Shown: positions 55,729 to 63,338 of the stretch, piece after piece
How the letters are laid out: each line of letters opens with the position of its first letter
Position numbering within the stretch: the stretch's first letter is position 1
Assembly: GCF_001314995.1 (NCBI RefSeq)
Contig: NZ_CP012938.1
Coordinates: 1,178,001 to 1,242,000, forward strand
DNA length: 64,000 nt
Reading direction: 5' to 3'
From: Bacteroides ovatus
GTDB lineage: Bacteria; Bacteroidota; Bacteroidia; Bacteroidales; Bacteroidaceae
Notes under the pieces: model-generated
Databases searched by the model: none
Seen by the model: the letters and a program-made list of their open reading frames with translations, nothing else
What the model was told of the DNA's origin: nothing
Program-made: the position numbers and the translations under genes

Positions 55729-56691
55729 ATGGCATTATCAACAGAAATGATTCTTACCCTTCAACAGTTAGATGGAGTTGGTAATAAAACGATATTCAAA
55801 ATTGCAGATCAAGCAGACACTCACATTACGACAATGGAAAGCCTGTGCAAATTTTGGAAAAGTCTAAAAGGGAAAAAGCTGCAATCCATTACTGCAGATG
55901 ACTTGGAAGATGCACATCGAGTAGCGTTACGTATTATTTCAAAATGTAAAAGTGAAGATGTTGGCATAATATCTTTTTATGAAAGCATTTTCCCAGAGAT
56001 CTTGAAATCTTGCGTAAACGAAGAAGGCAAATTAGACCCGCCCATACTTCTCTATTACAGGGGTAATCTTGATGTATTGAAAAAGCTTGGAATTGCTGTC
56101 ATTGGAACCAGAGAGCCTACTCGAAATGGCATTTTGGCAGGAAAACATTTTTCTGGTGAATTTGCCAAACGAGGGTATAACATCGTCTCAGGCCTTGCCA
56201 TCGGATGCGATACTACTGGGCATCAGGGTGCATTAGCCGTAGGAGGAGCTACTACTGCATTTCTGGCAAATGGCCTTGATTGGGATTCAATATATCCCAA
56301 AGAAAACCTCGATTTGGCAAAGGAGATCGTTGTAAAAAGAGGCTTGCTATTAAGTGAATACCCTGTTGGCCAAAGTTGCGGAAGATACGGTTTGGTTGCA
56401 AGAGATAGATTGCAAGCCGGCCTATCTTATGCTACTGTCGTAGTCCAAACAGGTGTAAAGGGTGGTACTATGCACGCTGTTAATGCAACTATTCAGTCCA
56501 AAAAGCCTCTTTTTGCTGTAGAGTATAAGACAGATGAAGACACTTCCAATGAAAAAGTTCAAGGTAACATTAAACTTGTGAAGGAACAGAAGGCTTACGC
56601 TCTCCGTTCTACTGGTATAGATGATGCCTGTTCTATCATTGAAAAGGCTCATAAGAGTATCAATCCAGTTCAGCAACAATCACTTTTTTAG
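55729..56691 (+). CDS. DprA-like Rossmann-fold protein (ShosA-like)
   Basis: A 320-residue DprA/Smf homologue. Core motifs: 'AVIGTREPTRNG', 'VSGLAIGCDTTGHQGAL', 'LANGLDWDSIYPKENLDLA', 'LLSEYPVGQ' and 'GLVARDRLQAGLSYATVVVQ', then 'GGTMHAV'. The conserved RNR of DprA is 'RDR' here. There is no N-terminal SAM or C-terminal winged helix, only a short N-terminal helical part. DprA-like proteins paired with a PRTase toxin are the antitoxins of ShosTA systems; the next gene encodes that PRTase. It is 19 bp downstream of the RM gene. Competence DprA function is less likely in this setting. Confidence 0.82.
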   Translation: MALSTEMILTLQQLDGVGNKTIFKIADQADTHITTMESLCKFWKSLKGKKLQSITADDLEDAHRVALRIISKCKSEDVGIISFYESIFPEILKSCVNEEGKLDPPILLYYRGNLDVLKKLGIAVIGTREPTRNGILAGKHFSGEFAKRGYNIVSGLAIGCDTTGHQGALAVGGATTAFLANGLDWDSIYPKENLDLAKEIVVKRGLLLSEYPVGQSCGRYGLVARDRLQAGLSYATVVVQTGVKGGTMHAVNATIQSKKPLFAVEYKTDEDTSNEKVQGNIKLVKEQKAYALRSTGIDDACSIIEKAHKSINPVQQQSLF

Positions 56692-56753
56692 TAAAGGTCA
56701 TTATTGAGTTTATTGTTTTATCACGAGAAAGACGAATCATTAAACAGTTGGAT

Positions 56754-57434
56754 ATGTACAATTATTATTATCTTAAAGAATATCTTCCAAAGAGATATAG
56801 TGCTGACATTCAACAGGAGCAGGATAGAGAAATAGTCTATGCTTTCAAAAATGGAGAACTTTCAGAAAGTATTAAGAAAAGTTTTCTCGATAAAATAAAA
56901 GAGATTACCGGCAACTCAAAGAGCGAATGGGTAGTTTGCTTTATTCCTGGTTCTACAGAGCATAAGACATCCATAAGATTTTCTAAGTTAGCAGATGCTA
57001 TCCGAAAAGAAGGATATTCTGTTGAGCAAAAAGCCATATTTAATAAATATGACAAAGATGCAGGTTATCTTACAGGAAAAACCGGCAATCCAATTGAATC
57101 ATTTGGATTTGACGGAACTGGAATCGTGAACAAGAATATTCTTTTAATAGATGATGTTATCACAAGAGGCACAACATTCAATTTAACAGCAGATAAATTG
57201 AAATCACTTGGTGCAAAAAATGTGACAGGTCTCTTTTTGGCACACACGATCAATCCTGATTACAGCTCATGCTATGAAGAACCGTATAATGAGGAGCCAG
57301 ACTATGACCCTTATGAGGAAGAAACATATGAAAGGTATAACGGCTCATATGCGCAAGACGTTGAAGGTTGGAGTGATCAAGATATAGATGATGTATTTGA
57401 TGGCGATCCAGATGCGTACTGGAATATTGATTAG
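56754..57434 (+). CDS. Phosphoribosyltransferase-domain protein (ShosT-like) with acidic tail
   Basis: A 226-residue protein. The PRPP-binding loop is 'LLIDDVITRGTT' at about 131-142, with 'VVCFIPGSTEHKTSIRFSKL' upstream, as in ComF-like PRTases. The last ~60 residues are very acidic and tyrosine-rich ('EEPYNEEPDYDPYEEETYER'), a feature outside the family core. The upstream gene is DprA-like, so the pair resembles the toxin and antitoxin of ShosTA. ATG 56754 is used; the TTG two codons upstream is less likely. It is 62 bp after the DprA-like gene. Confidence 0.75.
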   Translation: MYNYYYLKEYLPKRYSADIQQEQDREIVYAFKNGELSESIKKSFLDKIKEITGNSKSEWVVCFIPGSTEHKTSIRFSKLADAIRKEGYSVEQKAIFNKYDKDAGYLTGKTGNPIESFGFDGTGIVNKNILLIDDVITRGTTFNLTADKLKSLGAKNVTGLFLAHTINPDYSSCYEEPYNEEPDYDPYEEETYERYNGSYAQDVEGWSDQDIDDVFDGDPDAYWNID

Positions 57435-57491
57435 AATAAAATCCATTGTCGGCAGGTAAAAACAACCAGCCAAATTAGTAACAATGACTTA

Positions 57492-57995
57492 ATGATTATG
57501 AGAAGTATAATTTTCGATATGGACTTGACATTGGTTGATACCACATGTTTAGAAGAACTACGACATAAAAGGGAATGGAGTCAGGTATATAACTTGATTC
57601 CCCAAACATCAATGTATGCAGGCATGGCTGATGTTTTAGAAGTTATCCGTAAGCATAACATTAAAACAGCCATTGTCAGTACATCCCCACGTCCTTATAT
57701 AGAGCGACTAATAGCTTTTTATAATATTCCAGCCCAATACATCGTGAGTTATCATGATGCAAAGCCAATAAAGCCGCATCCTGCTCCGATGCTAAAAGCC
57801 CTTGAATTTATGCAAATCCCTGCTTCAAAAGCTATCTCTTTTGGTGACAGAGTCATTGATATTCAGGCATCGAATGCTGCAGGCATTGAAAGTGTGGCTT
57901 GTTTTTGGGGAACGAAAGAAAAGAGCGAGTTGCTACAATCAGGCTATTCTCATGCAATTGTTAGACCTGATGAGATATTAACCTTGATAAGATAA
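57492..57995 (+). CDS. HAD-superfamily phosphatase
   Basis: A 167-residue hydrolase of the phosphoglycolate phosphatase/PpaX type. Motif I 'FDMDLTLVD' has the nucleophile D9 and acid D11, motif II is 'AIVSTS', motif III K in 'KPIKPHPAP', and motif IV 'SFGDRVIDIQAS'. All catalytic residues are present; the cap domain is small. The substrate is probably a phosphorylated nucleotide or sugar in this setting, inferred from the PRTase genes on both sides. It is 57 bp after the PRTase gene and 5 bp before the 857-residue gene. Confidence 0.85.
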   Translation: MIMRSIIFDMDLTLVDTTCLEELRHKREWSQVYNLIPQTSMYAGMADVLEVIRKHNIKTAIVSTSPRPYIERLIAFYNIPAQYIVSYHDAKPIKPHPAPMLKALEFMQIPASKAISFGDRVIDIQASNAAGIESVACFWGTKEKSELLQSGYSHAIVRPDEILTLIR

Positions 57996-58000
57996 TCAAT

Positions 58001-60574
58001 ATGGGTGTATTTGATAGTATCCTGGGCTTCCTTAATCCTGAGGTTATTTCTACATACAATGATTTGGTAAATAACCACTCTGAAGCATTTCGCAGATGGC
58101 GGGGCAAACAGATTGTAGGCACTCTTTCTAGCTGTTTTGACCTCCGCCCAACATATAATGACAAATTGTATGTTGTAAATCATAAAAAAGAAATTTTGGA
58201 TTTTGAGAAAATAATTGCTGAAGAAAAGGCGTATGACAAGCGTAGGCAAGATGTTATCCAAGCCGCTTCTCTATATCCACACGCATTTTATGAGTTAGTA
58301 AAAAAACTTTCGCTTAATGATATACCCGGAGTTTCTGTAACATTGCCTGGTAACAGGAAAAGCAAATATGCTATTCGCCTTGAGAATGAAGCAAGATTGA
58401 AAAAAGGAGAGAAATCCGACCCTCTTATAAATCCAATGAAAATAGCATGGGAATCCTTTCATTCCAGTGATTTAATTCGATTTAGAGAATTTCAAAAAAA
58501 GTGCATTCCTCAAGAACATATAAATAGAACCGCACCTCGTTCAATAGACAATCTAGACAAAGAAGAATACGAGAAAATTTATTTGCATATTAACGAGTTG
58601 CGTATGGATGAAGATCGTATTAAAGCTGAGCTAAGAAAGGAAGATTTACGGATTCAATATGAAGATGAAGTTTTAGCCAATGAAAGGCGAAAAAAATATC
58701 ATGAAAGTTTCTTGGTATTTTCACATCGTAGTCAAAGTGATATAGAATATTTGTGCCTCCATTTAAGCGAGTTAGATGCTTATGCGTTGAAATGCATAGA
58801 TGAAGAGTATGCTAAAATCGCAAAACAATATCCGTTTGGCCTTTCCGCATACAAATGTCAAAACACATATGGAAATGACAAAGAAATAATTATTCATAAG
58901 ATAGATGAAATACAAAAACTAGATGTTGCACAAAGAAAGTATAATCAACTAAAAAAGAAATACCCCAAAGGACTACCAGCCCTTGAAAGATATTATACAT
59001 ATGATGATGGAAAAAATAGTGCTGATTTATCAATATATGAGATCGTAGAGCGTGAAGACGAAATTTGTCTTTTTGAAAAATCTGCCGATGAAGCCTCCTT
59101 CTATGAAAAATGGATACATTCACAAGAGGAATATGCTGCAGAATGTAGAAAACTTATGCCTAAAATACTTTCAGATTACGGGTGCTACATTTATGAGATA
59201 CCATTTGAAATTTTAAAAGTAAACGGTGAAAAAGGAAGCGGACCATACAAGGTATGGAATTTATTCAATTCGGGATATAGCGAGGTTGATGGCGTAGATT
59301 TAAGTTATTTTCCTACCTACAAAAGCAATAAGGAAAATTTGCCTCAATTTTATAGAAAGCAGCGTTATTTCATCCAAAGAGTATATGATGATTTATTAGG
59401 TTTTATAGGAAAACTAAGTGAGATTTATAAAAAAGATGAGAATATAAAAATAGTATTTGCCATTGACGAACTTTTGACAAAGGATGTAGCAAACTATCAT
59501 TTTAAATATTTAATGGAACAACTCAACATAAGAGGTATTCCGTATGGATTTATCAATCCATCGCCCATTTCTGTTGAGGATCAAGTTCGTTATGTCGTTA
59601 TTGATTTGATTTCTACTGTCAGTCGAATGAAAGAAAACTGTCAGACATTAATCAACCTCAAAAGAAACTGCCGTAAAGATTGCTTAAAGAAAGGTCGCTA
59701 TGACTGTTATACGGATATAGTGTACATTTCTCTATTAAAAGGCTTTGAAAAAGAGGAAATTGTAAATGCCACAAAGAGGAAAATAAAAGAAAAAGCCAAA
59801 CAAGAAGCTGAAAGAATTAAGCGGGAGGAAGAAGAAAAGAAACGCATTGAAGAGGAAAAAAGAAAAGCGGAAGAAGCTGAAAGACTTAGAAAATTAGAAG
59901 AAGAAAGAATACGTTTGGAAGAATACAAACGGCAACAGGACATCAGTAATTTAAAGTCTTATGTATCTTCGTGGCCACAACCCAATCGTTCTACTCTTCA
60001 TTGCTTTTCACTCTATTACTATTATCCTACGACTTGCGACTGGGACGCATCTGAAAGGGAATGGGATATAAGAAATTTAATCTGGGATTTTAAGGCAAAT
60101 CCCAATAGGCCACAATCTGAGTTAGAAATCCAGAGCAGGCATAAAAGATCTATGAATGAAATTCTTCCTTTATTAAGGCGAGTAATAAATAAGTTTTTTG
60201 GAAGCAGAGCTTCTAAACTAACACTTGTTTGCATTCCGTCATCCAAGAAAATTGTAACGGAAAGAAGATACAAAGATTTTTCTGAAAATCTTTGTTCTTT
60301 GACCGGCATGAAAAATGGCTATGATTATGTTTACATTTTGAATGAAGGTGAGGCTAAACATTTGGGAGGAGTTGCCCAAGCCCAATTTAGTATAAACTCG
60401 GATTATTTTAAGGATAAATATGTTATACTATTTGACGATGTAATTACATCTGGAAGATCAATGGAAAATTTCAAGAGACTTTTGGAAGGATCAGGTGCAA
60501 AAGTAATAGCAGGTTTATCCATTGGAAAAACAAGACATGAAAGAGAATTCTCACAACCTATAGATAACATATGA
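58001..60574 (+). CDS. Large protein with coiled coil and C-terminal PRTase-like domain
   Basis: An 857-residue protein of unknown family. Residues 1-580 have no domain I can name: charged, helical and soluble. A long charged coiled coil is at about 585-648. The C-terminal ~170 residues carry a PRPP loop 'ILFDDVITSGRSM' near 808-820 and 'LVCIPSSKKIVTERRYKDF', which is similar in layout to the smaller PRTase of the same cluster. So the cluster has two PRTase domains. A nucleotide-salvage-like or base-exchange activity on a signal or DNA precursor is possible but not shown. It overlaps the next gene by ATGA (60571-60574). Confidence 0.75.
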   Translation: MGVFDSILGFLNPEVISTYNDLVNNHSEAFRRWRGKQIVGTLSSCFDLRPTYNDKLYVVNHKKEILDFEKIIAEEKAYDKRRQDVIQAASLYPHAFYELVKKLSLNDIPGVSVTLPGNRKSKYAIRLENEARLKKGEKSDPLINPMKIAWESFHSSDLIRFREFQKKCIPQEHINRTAPRSIDNLDKEEYEKIYLHINELRMDEDRIKAELRKEDLRIQYEDEVLANERRKKYHESFLVFSHRSQSDIEYLCLHLSELDAYALKCIDEEYAKIAKQYPFGLSAYKCQNTYGNDKEIIIHKIDEIQKLDVAQRKYNQLKKKYPKGLPALERYYTYDDGKNSADLSIYEIVEREDEICLFEKSADEASFYEKWIHSQEEYAAECRKLMPKILSDYGCYIYEIPFEILKVNGEKGSGPYKVWNLFNSGYSEVDGVDLSYFPTYKSNKENLPQFYRKQRYFIQRVYDDLLGFIGKLSEIYKKDENIKIVFAIDELLTKDVANYHFKYLMEQLNIRGIPYGFINPSPISVEDQVRYVVIDLISTVSRMKENCQTLINLKRNCRKDCLKKGRYDCYTDIVYISLLKGFEKEEIVNATKRKIKEKAKQEAERIKREEEEKKRIEEEKRKAEEAERLRKLEEERIRLEEYKRQQDISNLKSYVSSWPQPNRSTLHCFSLYYYYPTTCDWDASEREWDIRNLIWDFKANPNRPQSELEIQSRHKRSMNEILPLLRRVINKFFGSRASKLTLVCIPSSKKIVTERRYKDFSENLCSLTGMKNGYDYVYILNEGEAKHLGGVAQAQFSINSDYFKDKYVILFDDVITSGRSMENFKRLLEGSGAKVIAGLSIGKTRHEREFSQPIDNI

Positions 60575-61293
60575 ATGCAGAATTTGCAAAAACATTAAGA
60601 AGGAGATTATATCCTTTATATGAGAGCCTTATACAATCTGTAAAAGGTTTTTCATATTCCAAGGCTTTTTTCTGTATGCAATGGGGACGTAACTTTCCAG
60701 AGAGTGAACATGCCGGCATTCTGTTTGTAGGAAGAGCTACAAATGGATGGATTACTGACGAAGAAGATATTGATGTATTATTTGGGAATACTGCTGATAG
60801 GATCTTTAATAGAGATGACCAGATGCAGTGGGTAGAAAACTCTGAGGGAAATAATAATGGTTACAATTCACGTCGGTCTGCATTTTGGAGGGTTATAAAA
60901 AGAGTCTCTGAATATTATTACCCAGAAGATTGGTCAAGCTATATAGCATGGAGTAATGTCTGCAAGGTCGCCCCATTCAATGGAGGTAATCCAAACAACG
61001 AACTGTATTACGCACAATTAGAAACTTGTCTAAAAATATTGGAAATAGAGATTGAACAACTTTCCCCCAGGATAATTGTATTCCTAACAGGTGAAAACTG
61101 GGTTCAGGATTTTCTATCATATCTAAATCATGAGAATTACGATCAAGCCATTGAATGTAAATCATGGGGAGAATACAAATCTACAGCTTACTTAATTAAG
61201 AATACAATTATGATTTGTTCCGAACACCCACAGGGGAAAAACGAAAACTTACATTCAAAAGCGATAATAGATATAATTAATGATTTGAAATGA
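60571..61293 (+). CDS. Uracil-DNA-glycosylase-like superfamily protein
   Basis: A 240-residue protein. Motif A-like 'LFVGRATNGW' (48-57), then 'WSNVCKVAPFNGG', 'IIVFLTGENW' and motif B-like 'SEHPQGKNENLHSKA' follow the order of UDG-superfamily proteins. The GATNGW stretch and the HP-x3-N motif recall base-binding loops, but the catalytic Asp of family 1 is not obvious. It may bind or remove modified bases in foreign DNA; binding without catalysis is equally possible. It shares ATGA overlaps with both neighbours. Confidence 0.6.
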   Translation: MNAEFAKTLRRRLYPLYESLIQSVKGFSYSKAFFCMQWGRNFPESEHAGILFVGRATNGWITDEEDIDVLFGNTADRIFNRDDQMQWVENSEGNNNGYNSRRSAFWRVIKRVSEYYYPEDWSSYIAWSNVCKVAPFNGGNPNNELYYAQLETCLKILEIEIEQLSPRIIVFLTGENWVQDFLSYLNHENYDQAIECKSWGEYKSTAYLIKNTIMICSEHPQGKNENLHSKAIIDIINDLK

Positions 61294-61844
61294 GTTTACT
61301 ACAATACATATTACCAATTCAAAACACCAACTACGTAGATGGTTGTGGTTTTCTAATTGATGGGTATTTCATTACTCCTGGGCACGTAATAAGGGATTCT
61401 GAAAATCCCTTTATTTTTTTATCAAAAAGGAAACGTTATCTTACGCAGCCCTCGTTTTATGAAGTAAATGAACAGGATGCCTCCAAATATGACCTTGCAG
61501 TATTCTCCATGCCAGAAGTGAAAAGCGAACTTAAACTGTACAATGGCGTTATTGAAAGTGGAATGAAATTAAAGAGTATAAGTTTCAAAACAAGTACGTC
61601 TGGGTTTGATTTAATTGAGTGTGATGCTTTTGTAGAGTGTTATAAGCAAGAAAATTATTTTGGGGCATTAACAAACACACATCTTAAAGCAGGTTGTAGT
61701 GGAGGTCCAGCCATTATAGGTAACGAAGTTGTTGGTATTCTAACAAAGGGGAATAATAATGGGAATAACGAACCATGTAACAATATGCTACCTATTAATT
61801 TCTGTCTGTTTTTATCATCCAAAGCCATACGTAGAATAATATGA
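61290..61844 (+). CDS. Trypsin-like serine protease domain protein
   Basis: A 184-residue protein made almost only of a chymotrypsin-fold protease. The triad is H32 ('ITPGHV'), D68 ('KYDLAVFS') and S137 ('AGCSGGPAI'). No signal peptide or PDZ domain is present, so it acts in the cytoplasm, unusual for this fold. In defence loci such proteases can activate an effector by cleavage; the adjacent gene product has a long accessible coiled-coil region that may be a target, but this is inference. ATGA overlaps link it to both neighbours. Confidence 0.82.
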   Translation: MSLLQYILPIQNTNYVDGCGFLIDGYFITPGHVIRDSENPFIFLSKRKRYLTQPSFYEVNEQDASKYDLAVFSMPEVKSELKLYNGVIESGMKLKSISFKTSTSGFDLIECDAFVECYKQENYFGALTNTHLKAGCSGGPAIIGNEVVGILTKGNNNGNNEPCNNMLPINFCLFLSSKAIRRII

Positions 61845-63322
61845 ATGAAATCATAAAACAAGAGTCCTCTTCTGTTTCACAGAACATTTATAAGCCATCG
61901 GAAATTATTGGTATATTCAATTCCGTTTTAGCAAGACAATCTGTTAATGCTCAGATTGTATATCTGCGTGGTATCTATCTGGCAAATCAAAAACAAGGGA
62001 ATTGGGCATATTGCTATGACTCTTTAAGAGATGAAGATAGTCAAGAAGAACTCACACTACGGCTAACCCAACAACAGAGAGAGAACTTGAAAAACGGAAA
62101 TCTCGTAAGTGTAGGCGGCGTACTAAATCGAAATATCTCATCAAAAGGATTCATTCAAATTGTACTAAATGTTAGTCGCATTGAAATTGTAAAAGAGCAA
62201 GCCATAAGTGAGGATGAAATAAAACAGTCTGAATTAAGGCAGAAGAAGTCATCAATAGGATTTAAGAATGTCGATACTATCATTGAAAATTTGCTATTAT
62301 CAGACCGACGTCCTAAGATAGCACTAATTTTCGCTGAAACTTCAATTACTATGGGTGATTTTGAGGCAGGTATTAATGCTGCACGTACTGCTATTGATTT
62401 TGAAGAATACAGGGTTAGTTTCTCTAATTCAGCAGAGTTAGTGACACAGCTTAAAAAGGTTGATAAATTACAATATGATATAATTGCTATTGTAAGAGGC
62501 GGTGGTGGAGGAATCGAGAAATTGGATGACCTTAAAGTATTGGCTGCAATTATAGAACTAAAGACACCTATAATCGGAGCTATTGGCCATGTGGAGGAAA
62601 AGTTGTTTATCAAACAACTGGTAGATAAATGTGCTCCTACACCAAATGGCTTAAGACAATATTTTTCAGAAATGGTAGAAAGTGCCAATGAAAAGAAAAC
62701 GCATTCAAGGGCAATTTTAACAGAACAGATAAAAAAACAATTCAAAGAACAGATTGATGCCGGGCATAAACAGAACAAAGAATTGCAGGAGAAATTGCGT
62801 GTGCTTACTGAAAATCAAAAGAAAGCAACTGAGGCACAAGAAATAGCAACAAAGAAGCATAACGAGCAAGTAGAAGCCGCTAATAAACTAAACAAAGAAC
62901 TGCAAGATAAACTTCGTGTCCTGACAGAGAATCAAAAGAAAGCAGATGAAGAACAGCAGATAGCAAATAAAAAACATATAGAACAAATTGAGGCTGCGCA
63001 AAAGCAGAACCAGAGTCTACAAGAACAGCTAAAAACTCTCAATGAGAGCCAGAAAAAGCTTCAAATAATTCATCAAAAACAGCAGGAAGACTTAGGCAAG
63101 AATCTGACTAAGATGCAAGATGCGAATACTCTGTTACAAAAAAGTTTGGAAAAGGCTACCATGCAAAATGCAGAAACTTTGAAAGAGCTTAATCACGCAA
63201 AAGAGCAAGCAAAAGAACTCGAACATTCTATGTCCGAGCTTAAATCAAAGAAAGGCACAAATATATGGATGTGGATAGCTATATCTGCAATTCTTATATT
63301 ACTATGTATGTTGGTTCTATAA
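61841..63322 (+). CDS. Exonuclease VII large-subunit homologue with coiled coil and C-terminal membrane anchor
   Basis: A 493-residue protein. An OB-fold is at about 35-125, then an XseA-type catalytic domain at 150-270: D173 ('TMGDFEAG'), R219 ('VRGGGGG') and H250 ('AIGHVEEK') match the E. coli catalytic residues D155, R205 and H238, while D241 is E253 here. From about 290 to 465 lies a heptad-rich coiled coil with a repeat 'KLRVLTENQKKA'. The C-terminus (475-493, 'WMWIAISAILILLCMLVL') is a transmembrane helix. No xseB is nearby. Membrane anchoring of an ExoVII-like nuclease is unusual. It overlaps the protease gene by 4 bp and ends 16 bp before the polymerase gene. Confidence 0.82.
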   Translation: MNEIIKQESSSVSQNIYKPSEIIGIFNSVLARQSVNAQIVYLRGIYLANQKQGNWAYCYDSLRDEDSQEELTLRLTQQQRENLKNGNLVSVGGVLNRNISSKGFIQIVLNVSRIEIVKEQAISEDEIKQSELRQKKSSIGFKNVDTIIENLLLSDRRPKIALIFAETSITMGDFEAGINAARTAIDFEEYRVSFSNSAELVTQLKKVDKLQYDIIAIVRGGGGGIEKLDDLKVLAAIIELKTPIIGAIGHVEEKLFIKQLVDKCAPTPNGLRQYFSEMVESANEKKTHSRAILTEQIKKQFKEQIDAGHKQNKELQEKLRVLTENQKKATEAQEIATKKHNEQVEAANKLNKELQDKLRVLTENQKKADEEQQIANKKHIEQIEAAQKQNQSLQEQLKTLNESQKKLQIIHQKQQEDLGKNLTKMQDANTLLQKSLEKATMQNAETLKELNHAKEQAKELEHSMSELKSKKGTNIWMWIAISAILILLCMLVL

Positions 63323-63338
63323 AGGTTATACTTTTAGT

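Noticed and set aside
55729..56691. Chromosomal competence DprA
   Set aside because: The C-terminal winged helix is missing and the setting is an accessory cluster beside a PRTase gene; a ShosA-like role fits better.
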